Of a stretch of DNA of 64,000 bases, positions 44,076-52,137 are shown one piece after another. The notes under the pieces were generated by a model. It made no database searches, was not told the origin of the DNA, and worked only from the letters and a program-made list of their open reading frames with translations. The position numbers were made by a program, and so were the translations under genes. Location: positions 1-64,000 of the forward strand of contig CACZKE010000003.1 of assembly GCA_902781705.1 (NCBI GenBank), written 5' to 3'. Numbering within the stretch: the stretch's first letter is position 1; each line of letters opens with the position of its first letter. Origin of the DNA: an uncultured Bacteroidia bacterium (lineage in GTDB: Bacteria > Bacteroidota > Bacteroidia > Bacteroidales > UBA932).

Positions 44076-46076
44076 ATGACCGGAAAGCTGTTTTTCCCGC
44101 TCGTCGGCCTGCTGGCCGCCGCCACCCTTTCCGCCCAGCCCGCTTCGGGCGGCTATCCCATCGACCCCGTCCCCTTCACGAGCGTGAAGGTGGCCCCCGA
44201 TTCCTTCTGGGGGCAGCGCCTGAAAGCGTCCCGCGAGGTCACGATTCCGCTCGCTTTCTCCAAGTGCGAGAGCGAGGGCCGATACGAGAACTTCGTGAAG
44301 GCGGCGAAGCAGATGCATTCGCCGGTGAACCTCGGGTATGAGGTGAAGGGTTTCTCCTTCGACGACACCGACGTCTATAAGACCATCGAAGGCGCCTCCT
44401 ATGTGCTCCAGACCTATCCGGACAAGAAATTGGAGGCGTATATCGACAGTGTCCTCGTCATCGTCGCCGCCGCGCAGGAGCCGGACGGCTACCTGTACAC
44501 GGCTCGCACGATGAACCCGGAGCATCCGCACGAATGGGCGGGTGACAAGCGCTGGGTGAACGACGAGGAGCTGAGCCACGAGCTCTACAACCTCGGCCAC
44601 ATGGTGGAGGCCGCCGTCGCGCACTGGCAGGCCACCGGCAAGCGCAACTTCCTGGACATCGCCATCCGCTATGCGGACTGCGTCGTCCGTGAAGTGGGCG
44701 CCCGCCCGGGCCAGGCCCGCGTGATTCCCGGCCACCAGATCGCCGAGATGGCCCTCGCGAAACTGTACCTCGCCACCGGGGAGAAGAAGTACCTGGACGA
44801 AGCGAAGTTCTTCCTGGACGAGCGCGGAAAGACCGGCCATAACGACGAGTACAACCAGTCGCACGTGCCGGTGCTGGAGCAGGACGAAGCCGTGGGCCAC
44901 GCCGTCCGCGCCGCCTACATGTACGCCGGCATGGCCGATGTGGCCGCCCTCACGGGGGACCAGGGCTACATCGACGCCATCGACCGCATCTGGGAGAATA
45001 TCGTTTCCAAGAAGCTCTATATCACCGGCGGCATCGGCGCGACGAACCAGGGCGAGGCCTTCGGCCGGAACTATCAGCTTCCGAACATGACCGCCTACTG
45101 CGAGACCTGCGCCGCCATCGGCAACGTGTATGTCAATCACCGGATGTTCCTCCTGCACGGCGACGCCAAGTATTACGACGTGCTGGAGCGCACACTCTAC
45201 AACGGCCTTATCAGCGGCGTGTCCCTGGAAGGCAACGGCTTCTTCTATCCCAACCCGCTGGAGTCCGCCGGCCAGCACGAGCGCAAGGCCTGGTTCGGCT
45301 GCGCCTGCTGCCCGTCCAATATCTGCCGCTTCATCCCGTCGGTCCCCGGTTATGTCTATGCTGTGAAGGACAACGCGCTGTATGTCAATCTGTTCATGCC
45401 CAACACGATGACGCAGAAGGTCGCCGGAAAGGACGTCACTCTCACCCAGAAGACGGGCTATCCGTACGGCGGCGACATTGAAATCACGGTCGACAAGACC
45501 GCCCTCAAGAAGGAGATGGCCCTCAAGGTCCGCATTCCGGGCTGGGTGCGCGGCGAGGCCGTTCCTTCGGACCTGTACACCTTTGCGGATGATGTCAAGA
45601 CCGGTTACAAGGTGACTGTGAACGGCGTTCCGGTGGAGAGCGCCCTCGAGCAGGGTTACTTCACCATCACCCGCAAGTGGAAGAAGGGCGACCAGGTCGT
45701 CGTCCATTTCGACATGGAACCGCGCGTGGTGAAAGCCCACGCCGAGGTGAAGGCCGACGAAGGCCGCATCGCGGTGCAGAAGGGGCCCGTGGTGTACTGC
45801 GCCGAATGGCCCGACAATCCGGGCTTCTCCGTCCGGGGTACCATCGTGAACCAGAAGCCCACATTCCGCGTGCGGCACTCCGACGACCTCTATGGCCTGG
45901 ACAAGATCGTCACGCCTGCGCAGACCTTCTCCTACGGCGCGGACGGCCGCGTGGCGGTCCGGGACGTGGAACTCACGCTTATCCCGTACTATGCGTGGTG
46001 CCACCGCGGACGTGGCGAAATGACGGTGTGGCTGCCCCAGACGGTGCAGGCGACCACCGTCCCTACCGGTCGTTAG
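44076..46076 (+). CDS. GH127 beta-L-arabinofuranosidase-type enzyme
   Basis: 666 residues from the ATG at 44076; signal peptide LVGLLAAATLSAQ. Closely follows the GH127 pattern: E343-T-C345 in AYCETCAAIGNVYVNHRM and C411-C412 in CACCPSNICR, the residues that in HypBA1 of Bifidobacterium bind zinc, the second-block first Cys being nucleophile. GH127 enzymes release beta-L-arabinofuranose from hydroxyproline-linked arabino-oligosaccharides. A C-terminal beta domain has VRIPGWVRGEA and GPVVYCAEWPDN. The end overlaps the convergent regulator gene by 14 bases. Confidence 0.93.
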   Translation: MTGKLFFPLVGLLAAATLSAQPASGGYPIDPVPFTSVKVAPDSFWGQRLKASREVTIPLAFSKCESEGRYENFVKAAKQMHSPVNLGYEVKGFSFDDTDVYKTIEGASYVLQTYPDKKLEAYIDSVLVIVAAAQEPDGYLYTARTMNPEHPHEWAGDKRWVNDEELSHELYNLGHMVEAAVAHWQATGKRNFLDIAIRYADCVVREVGARPGQARVIPGHQIAEMALAKLYLATGEKKYLDEAKFFLDERGKTGHNDEYNQSHVPVLEQDEAVGHAVRAAYMYAGMADVAALTGDQGYIDAIDRIWENIVSKKLYITGGIGATNQGEAFGRNYQLPNMTAYCETCAAIGNVYVNHRMFLLHGDAKYYDVLERTLYNGLISGVSLEGNGFFYPNPLESAGQHERKAWFGCACCPSNICRFIPSVPGYVYAVKDNALYVNLFMPNTMTQKVAGKDVTLTQKTGYPYGGDIEITVDKTALKKEMALKVRIPGWVRGEAVPSDLYTFADDVKTGYKVTVNGVPVESALEQGYFTITRKWKKGDQVVVHFDMEPRVVKAHAEVKADEGRIAVQKGPVVYCAEWPDNPGFSVRGTIVNQKPTFRVRHSDDLYGLDKIVTPAQTFSYGADGRVAVRDVELTLIPYYAWCHRGRGEMTVWLPQTVQATTVPTGR

Positions 46077-48999
46077 CGGAATCCGGCATCATCTGCTCCC
46101 AGTCGTGCGGCGTCACGCCGAACTGGGCGTAGAAGCTCTTCGAGAAATAGCTGGGGGAGGAGAAGCCGGTCATGTAGCAGATCTCCCCGATGGAATGGCG
46201 GCCCTCCGAAAGGAGTTTGGCCGCCATATTCAGCCGGGCCAGGTTGATGAGCTTGTTGGGTGTTTCTCCACTCAGCTCCTTGGTCTTGGCGAAGAGGCCG
46301 GACCGGGAGATGGCCATTTCCCGGGCGAGGAATTCCACGGAAAGGTCCGGATTGGCGATATTCTCCGTAATCAGGCGGTCCAGGCGCAGCATGAAGTCTT
46401 CCTGCGGGTCCGGCGCGGTCTCCGTCTCTTCCGGCCTTTTCCCGCCGGAGAGCGCGTCCCGCTGCTGCCGCAGGTTCGTGGCGATGGTCCGGAGCATGCG
46501 GTGGTTCTTCTCGATGATGGACAGGTTCCCCTTGGGATCTCCCTTCGGGTTCTCCTTGAGCCGTTCCAGCTGCAGGCCGATCCCGGAGAGCGGCGCATCC
46601 AGCTGCTCGGACAGGGCCGACAGGAACCGGATGCGGTCGTCGCGCTCCTCCTCTTTCACCAGGGAGACGGCGGCGCCCAGCTGCTCCTCGTACCGGGCCT
46701 GATTTTTCTGCTCTTCCCGCCTCAGATACCAGCGGCCAAGCAGGTAGAACAAGGTGGCGATAAAGAGGGCGTACAGCACCAGGGCCACATCGGACAGCAG
46801 GGGATGGGACCGGATGGTAAAAGAGATTGCCGTGCCTTCGTCATTCCAGAGGGCGCTGTTGTTGGTGGCGGTTACGTGTAGCCGGTATTTCCCGGCAGGG
46901 AGCCGGTTCAGCGCGACGTAATTCTGGTTTCCCAGTCCCTTCCAATCCTCATCCAGCCCTTCCAGCCGGTAGGCATAGCGGATTTTCTCCGGCGCACTGT
47001 AGCTGAGGGCGGCGAAACTGATCCGGATGTCCCGCAACCGCCAGGGGAGCGTGATATGCTCCGTCCCCCGGGACCGGAAAACATCCTCGGATACGCCGGA
47101 ACCGGTAGCCTGGAACCGGGTGATCAGGATGGGCGGCGGGATATCGTTCTCCCGGACACGGCCGGGATAGAACGAGACGAAGCCTTCGGTCGTGCCCAGA
47201 TAGAGGGTTCCGTCCTGGGCGACGAGACCGGCCGAGGGGGAGAACTCTCCGACCCGGATTCCGTCATTGGCGCCGAACTGCTCCTGCCGGCCGCCGTCCG
47301 GGTAGTAATGGACGATGGTGGAAGAACTGGCGAGCCAGAGCGTGTTCCTGTCCTGGAAGATGTATCGGACGTCCATGTCCGGGACGACCGGCGTGATCTT
47401 TCCGTCCTGCAGGAGGACCAGTCCTTTCTTGGTGCCGGCATAGATGCCGTGCGGGACGGGCAGCAGATGGTGGACCTGGTTGGCGGGGAGGCCGCCCGGG
47501 CCGGCCGGCCATTCCGTCCAGGTGCCGTCGGGCGTCCGCTGCAGGAGGCCGTTCTGGGCGGTGGCAAACCATAGGGAGCCGGTGTCATCTTCCGCAATGC
47601 TTCCAATCCAGGCCTCATGATCCCATTCCTTGACAAAGCGGTCCGTGGACGGGTCGAAGCGGCAGACACTGCTTTGTGTCCCGGCCCAAAGCGTCCCGGC
47701 GCTGTCCACGAACAGGGCATAGACGCTGGGGTCTCCCAGTCCGTCGGCCGCCCCGTACTGCCGGAGGGCTCCGGTCCGGACGTGCATCCGGAAGAGATTC
47801 TGGGAATAGGAGCCGATCCACAGATAGTCTCCCTGCCGGATCAGGGCGTGGACGTTCAACGTCGATAGCAGGCCCGGCAGGCGGACCGCCGTTTTGCGGA
47901 CCGGGTCGTACCGGAAGAGGCCGCCGTTGTCGGACCCGATCCAGACGGTTCCGTCCGGATCCTCACACAGGCAGCTCACAATGAAGTCCTCGTTTCCCTT
48001 CACCAGGTCGGAGAGGGAGACGGAAGAGAACTGACCGGCCGTGGGCGGCAGGTAGTTGACGCCGCCGTAATAGGTGCCGATCCACAGGCCGCCTTCGTGG
48101 TCCCGGACGATCGGATAGACGAATTTGCTGGAGAGGGAGGCCGGATCGCTCCGGTCGTTGCGGTAATGGATCCGTTCCCCCGTCAGGGGATTGAGGGACA
48201 GCAAGCCGTCGTCGGAACCTACCAGCAGATGCAGGGGGGATTCGAGGGTGAGGGAATGCACGTGCTCGAGTCCATCTCCGGGCTGGACCGCGGGAAAGAC
48301 GGTCCGGGTATCGGTTTCAAGCCGGTAGATGCCGAGGTCCCAGGTCCCCAGCCACAGGTCGCCCTCCTCGTCCACGTCCATGGCGCAGATGCGCGTGGGC
48401 CGGCAGTCCCGGAAGACCAGGTTCGGCGCGGAAAAGGTCCTGGATGCGGTATTGTAGAGAGAGAGCCCCTGCTCCGCCGACTGGTCGGCGACCCACAGGC
48501 GGCCGTCCCGGTCGACCAGCAGTCCCTCCACCTGGTGCCCGTCCAGAAATTGGGTGAAGGTTCCGTCGGCATACCGGAAGACGCCTTTGCCCCAGACGCC
48601 GATCCAGAGGGTGCCGTCCCGCTCTTCGGCGAAACCGGTGACCAGCGCATCCGGAATCTCGGAAACTCGTTCCGGAGGGTTAGCCATGTCGTACCGGAAC
48701 ACGGCGCTTTCCGTGCCGATCCAGAGCGTGCCGTCCGTGGCCTGGAAGAGCTGGCGGACATAGTCGTCCTCCCCGGCAGGGAAGGCGTGGTGGATGAACT
48801 CCCGTCCGTCGAAGCTGTCCAGGCCGCTGGCCGTGCCCATCCAGATGAGTCCGGCGCGGTCCTGGATGAGGGCCTGGACCGTGTTGGAAGACAGTCCGTC
48901 CCGGGATGTAATGTGACGGAAGGAATACCCGGCGGCTTCCGCCGGACGGATACCGATGTATGCGAATAATAAGAAAAGGAGGGCTGTCTTCTTTTTCAT
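46063..48999 (-). CDS. HTCS-derived transmembrane AraC regulator lacking kinase ATPase and receiver
   Basis: 978 residues from the ATG at 48999. Order: signal peptide; two-component propeller repeats (about 25-640; SSNTVQALIQDRAGLIWMGT, GLWIGTYYGGVNYL); Y_Y_Y domain (SYSAPEKIRYAYRLEGLDEDW); one membrane helix (VALVLYALFIATLFYLLG); coiled segment; a dimerisation helix pair; AraC domain (about 868-975; ICYMTGFSSPSYFSKSFYAQFG). In ordinary hybrid sensors the helix reads F.TNISHE..TPL; here FLSALSEQLDAPL puts Glu798 where the phosphorylated His belongs. No HATPase or REC domain lies in the 70 residues before AraC. It sits inside its target locus and is divergent from a target promoter. The signal must reach DNA without phosphate transfer. 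Confidence 0.9.
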   Translation of the reverse strand: MKKKTALLFLLFAYIGIRPAEAAGYSFRHITSRDGLSSNTVQALIQDRAGLIWMGTASGLDSFDGREFIHHAFPAGEDDYVRQLFQATDGTLWIGTESAVFRYDMANPPERVSEIPDALVTGFAEERDGTLWIGVWGKGVFRYADGTFTQFLDGHQVEGLLVDRDGRLWVADQSAEQGLSLYNTASRTFSAPNLVFRDCRPTRICAMDVDEEGDLWLGTWDLGIYRLETDTRTVFPAVQPGDGLEHVHSLTLESPLHLLVGSDDGLLSLNPLTGERIHYRNDRSDPASLSSKFVYPIVRDHEGGLWIGTYYGGVNYLPPTAGQFSSVSLSDLVKGNEDFIVSCLCEDPDGTVWIGSDNGGLFRYDPVRKTAVRLPGLLSTLNVHALIRQGDYLWIGSYSQNLFRMHVRTGALRQYGAADGLGDPSVYALFVDSAGTLWAGTQSSVCRFDPSTDRFVKEWDHEAWIGSIAEDDTGSLWFATAQNGLLQRTPDGTWTEWPAGPGGLPANQVHHLLPVPHGIYAGTKKGLVLLQDGKITPVVPDMDVRYIFQDRNTLWLASSSTIVHYYPDGGRQEQFGANDGIRVGEFSPSAGLVAQDGTLYLGTTEGFVSFYPGRVRENDIPPPILITRFQATGSGVSEDVFRSRGTEHITLPWRLRDIRISFAALSYSAPEKIRYAYRLEGLDEDWKGLGNQNYVALNRLPAGKYRLHVTATNNSALWNDEGTAISFTIRSHPLLSDVALVLYALFIATLFYLLGRWYLRREEQKNQARYEEQLGAAVSLVKEEERDDRIRFLSALSEQLDAPLSGIGLQLERLKENPKGDPKGNLSIIEKNHRMLRTIATNLRQQRDALSGGKRPEETETAPDPQEDFMLRLDRLITENIANPDLSVEFLAREMAISRSGLFAKTKELSGETPNKLINLARLNMAAKLLSEGRHSIGEICYMTGFSSPSYFSKSFYAQFGVTPHDWEQMMPDSANDR

Positions 49000-49005
49000 A
49001 TAATG

Positions 49006-49013
49006 CAAAGATA
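49006..49013 (-). promoter_or_regulatory. -7 box of the regulator gene
   Basis: TATCTTTG on the minus strand ends 7 bases before the ATG at 48999, so the transcript should start at or next to the start codon. Confidence 0.6.
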
Positions 49014-49040
49014 ATCTAAAAAAATAAAAAGCAGGTTCTT

Positions 49041-49104
49041 GGACGAATTTACCAAAAGATTGGATTTCCATGGCAACCGATGCGCGGTATAAACGTTATT
49101 TTTG
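49041..49104 (+). promoter_or_regulatory. Operator pair and -7 box of the zincin lipoprotein gene
   Basis: Half-sites GGACGAATTT (from 49041) and GGATTTCCAT (from 49062), 21 bp apart; -7 box TATTTTTG from 49097, 35 bp later. The same sites lie about 30 bp upstream of the regulator's own -7 box, allowing autoregulation. Confidence 0.72.
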
Positions 49105-49126
49105 TACAAACCCGATTATTGACACG

Positions 49127-50458
49127 ATGACCAGAACGATCCTGTCTCTCCTGCCTGGTATTTTGACCGTCATCCTGGCGGCTTTTTCATGCACCCCACA
49201 GGATATCCAGGAACCTGACCCGAATCCCGGTGAAGAGGAGAAACCCGGGGTTCCCGGTCCTCCGGACGGGAAGCAAGTGTATATTCCCAAGGAATTCAAG
49301 GACATGAACCTTCTGTCTGAAGACAGCCGCTACTGTTGGAAACGGTCCTTTGCCACAGAAGATATCATTATCTTCTGGGAGAAGGGTTTCGGGGATGACC
49401 TTTCTGCGGCGTCTCCCTATAAGGGCCATGAAATGACGGTGGACCTTGCGCGCCTTTCCACCCAGGCACAAGGTTTCTACGACCTGTACAAGAAGGACTT
49501 GAACTTCATTCAGGCTGGTTCCAAAGCCGACAAGTACCGCATGATGGTCATGCTCCAGTACGACGATGACGGAACGGCCTACGGCGGCTCGTATGATGAT
49601 GTCATCGGCGCCCTTTGGGTGACGCCCCTCCGTACCCATGACATGCGCCTGAATGCCATCGCCCACGAACTGGGGCATAGTTTCCAGTTCCAGCTCTCGA
49701 TTGACGGAAACACCGGCTTCGGCAGCGGCGGTGTGTATGAAATGACCTCCCAGTGGATGCTGTGGCAAACCAATCCCGCCTGGTACGATGACGAAGTTTA
49801 CCATTGGGACGCCCTCCTGGACCAGCTGCATCTGGCTTTCATGCATCCAGACAACATGTACCACACGGCCCATGTGTTTGAGGCCTGGTCGAATGACCGT
49901 GGACAACCCTTCATGGCCGACCTGTGGCGCGCCGCCCGGAAGAAGAATGATGTGGTGAAAGTGTACGAAGGCCTCACAGGCATGTCCCATGAGGAATTCT
50001 GCGACGAGCAGTTCCAGATCTGCCGCCGTCTGGCAACCTTTGACTTCGACCGTGTCCGGGAAGCCTGTGCCAGGTATTCCGGCTTCCGCGGGAGCAACGG
50101 CTCCTCCCGATCCACTTCCTACGGAGCGGCCGATGCCGACGGCTGGCGCACCGTCTCCGCCAAGGAGGCGCCCCAACAGTATGGTTTCAACCGCCTCAAA
50201 CTCAAGAACGGGCAGCGCCGCGTGGGCTTCAGGTCCGGGACCGGAGGCTGGCGTTACGGTTTCGTGGGCATAAAGGCCGATGGCACGCCCGTGTACAGCC
50301 CCATGTTCAGTGCCGCGGAGGGGGAAGCAATCTTTGACTCGGAGGAGACCTTCAAAGAAATCTGGTTTCTTGTGATGGCCGCTCCTTCCGCCCACCAGTC
50401 GCTGGACGAATCTCAGGCAAAATCTTATAAGTCATATACCTACAAGCTTAAATACTGA
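49127..50458 (+). CDS. Lipoprotein with HELGH zincin-like domain (putative metallopeptidase)
   Basis: 443 residues from the ATG at 49127; lipoprotein signal VILAAFSC, then a Pro/Glu-rich linker. One large domain contains H180-E-L-G-H184 and, 21 residues after the second His, Glu in VYEMTSQWMLWQ, a gluzincin-like ligand set. It resembles DUF6055-type proteins; I cannot confirm the family. The same domain makes up the C-terminal half of the GH27 fusion at 56946, with shared phrases (IFWEKGFGDD, TAYGG, AHELGH, YEM..QWMLWQ.NP, WRYGFV). Probably a surface peptidase acting on a glycoprotein; activity is inference. Precedes the M61 gene by 8 bases, same operon. Confidence 0.75.
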   Translation: MTRTILSLLPGILTVILAAFSCTPQDIQEPDPNPGEEEKPGVPGPPDGKQVYIPKEFKDMNLLSEDSRYCWKRSFATEDIIIFWEKGFGDDLSAASPYKGHEMTVDLARLSTQAQGFYDLYKKDLNFIQAGSKADKYRMMVMLQYDDDGTAYGGSYDDVIGALWVTPLRTHDMRLNAIAHELGHSFQFQLSIDGNTGFGSGGVYEMTSQWMLWQTNPAWYDDEVYHWDALLDQLHLAFMHPDNMYHTAHVFEAWSNDRGQPFMADLWRAARKKNDVVKVYEGLTGMSHEEFCDEQFQICRRLATFDFDRVREACARYSGFRGSNGSSRSTSYGAADADGWRTVSAKEAPQQYGFNRLKLKNGQRRVGFRSGTGGWRYGFVGIKADGTPVYSPMFSAAEGEAIFDSEETFKEIWFLVMAAPSAHQSLDESQAKSYKSYTYKLKY

Positions 50459-50466
50459 TCTGGAAC

Positions 50467-52002
50467 ATGAATATGAACAGACTACTTTCCTGGCTCGTCC
50501 CGCTTGCCTGCGTCCTGGCGCTCGTCTCCTGCAGCGATCACAAAGTGGCTTCCTACCGGATGGACTATACGGTGGCCATGGATACCGTCGGGCATTACCT
50601 GCTCGTGGACCTGGACCTGTCGATGGCGCCCGGTTCCGGCCCCGTTACGCTCAACATGCCCCGCTGGACGCCCGGCTACTATGAGATGCTGGATTTCCCC
50701 AAGCATTTGTGCGATTTTTCCGCGGCCGATGCCGCCGGAGAACCGGTCGGATGGGAGAAAAGCGGGATGAACCGCTGGATCGTCTCCCTTCCCGCCGACG
50801 GCCGGGTGAAGGTCTCCTACCGGGTCTATGCCAACCGGCGGGATGTAGGTTCCAGCCGCGTGGAGAGCGACATCGCCTTCGTGTCCCCGGCGGGCGTGTT
50901 CATGCATGTGGACGGGGATTTGCAGCATCCGGTCCGCGTCCGTTTCGACCTGCCCGGAAACTGGGAGAAGATCTCTTCCGGGCTTCTTCCCGTGGAGGGG
51001 ACGCCGGACACGTTCCAGGCCGATGACTTCGACCGCTTGTATGACTGTCCGTTCCTCCTGGGGAATTATTATACCTGCGATTTCGAGCACGAAGGGCATC
51101 CTTATCATTTTGCCGTCGAGACTCCGGAAGGGATCGAGGAAAGCGGATTCCGGGAGGACTTCTGCCGGATCGTGAGTGCTGCGACCCGGCTGATGGGAGA
51201 GGTCCCTTACGACAATTACTGCCTCATCCATATGGGGGCGGGCGGCGGTGGCCTGGAGCATTGGAATTCCCAGGCCTGCTACACGGACGGCACCTACCGG
51301 TTCGCCGACCGCGGGCGGCAGGTCTCTTTCCTGGCCTTCACGGCGCACGAGTATTTCCATCTATATAATGTGAAATGCATCCGCCCGGCGGAACTGTGGC
51401 CGTTCAACTATGATACGGAGGCCGTTACGCCGATGCTTTGGGTAAGCGAGGGACTTACCTGCTACTATGAGTTCCGCCTGCTGCGCACCTCCGGCGTGGC
51501 TACGCCGGACGAGGCGCTCGCCCAGCTTTCGGGCTATTTCTCCCGCTATGCGCCCTATGAGGGCCAGCGCCATATGAGCCTTCGGCAGAGCAGCTACGAC
51601 ATCTGGCTCAATTTCATGAACGGGGATGCCAACGAGCGGGACGTCCGGATCAACTATTATTTCAAGGGGCCCGTCGTGGGCCTGCTGATGGACATCGACA
51701 TCCGGCGCCATACCGCGCAGGAGAAATCCCTGGACGACGTGATGCGCGGCCTGTACAACCGTTATTACAAGCAGCTGCAGCGGGGCTTCACGGAAGAAGA
51801 GTTCTGGCAGGAGGTGGAAAAGGTGTACGGCGGTCCCGTTCCCCATCTTCGCGCCCTCGTGAACACCACGGAAGATATCGATTACGAGGCCTACCTGAAG
51901 GACGCCGGATTGTGCGTGGACACGGAATCCTGGGCCATCCGGCGGGTGGAAAACCCCGATCCGGCCCAAATCGCCTTCCTGGAGCGCCTGAAACTGCTTT
52001 AA
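50467..52002 (+). CDS. M61-family aminopeptidase, lipoprotein, without PDZ domain
   Basis: About 510 residues; Met at 50467 or 50473; lipoprotein signal LACVLALVSC. N-terminal beta domain (MPRWTPGYYEMLDF is the M61 signature), catalytic domain with GGGLEH and the zinc motif HEYFHLYNVKCIRP, then WVSEGLTCYYEF carrying the Glu ligand. M61 peptidases trim small N-terminal residues such as Gly. The usual C-terminal PDZ domain is absent; the protein ends shortly after the helical domain. Co-transcribed with the HELGH lipoprotein, so two surface peptidases form one unit in a glycan locus. Confidence 0.87.
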   Translation: MNMNRLLSWLVPLACVLALVSCSDHKVASYRMDYTVAMDTVGHYLLVDLDLSMAPGSGPVTLNMPRWTPGYYEMLDFPKHLCDFSAADAAGEPVGWEKSGMNRWIVSLPADGRVKVSYRVYANRRDVGSSRVESDIAFVSPAGVFMHVDGDLQHPVRVRFDLPGNWEKISSGLLPVEGTPDTFQADDFDRLYDCPFLLGNYYTCDFEHEGHPYHFAVETPEGIEESGFREDFCRIVSAATRLMGEVPYDNYCLIHMGAGGGGLEHWNSQACYTDGTYRFADRGRQVSFLAFTAHEYFHLYNVKCIRPAELWPFNYDTEAVTPMLWVSEGLTCYYEFRLLRTSGVATPDEALAQLSGYFSRYAPYEGQRHMSLRQSSYDIWLNFMNGDANERDVRINYYFKGPVVGLLMDIDIRRHTAQEKSLDDVMRGLYNRYYKQLQRGFTEEEFWQEVEKVYGGPVPHLRALVNTTEDIDYEAYLKDAGLCVDTESWAIRRVENPDPAQIAFLERLKLL

Positions 52003-52014
52003 AGGCCCTTTTTT

Positions 52015-52078
52015 GGAGTATAATCCAAGAAAATTAGACGATTTTTACATACTTTTCAGCGGTGGTTTTGCAATTTTG
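52015..52078 (+). promoter_or_regulatory. Operator pair and -7 box of the second SusC operon
   Basis: Half-sites GGAGTATAAT (from 52015) and AGACGATTTT (from 52036), 21 bp apart; -7-like CAATTTTG from 52071, 35 bp later. Confidence 0.68.
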
Positions 52079-52137
52079 TGACGAAGCAGCGAGCTGTTTT
52101 CAAACTTTTTTTGCTACCAACCTTAATTAACCACATA

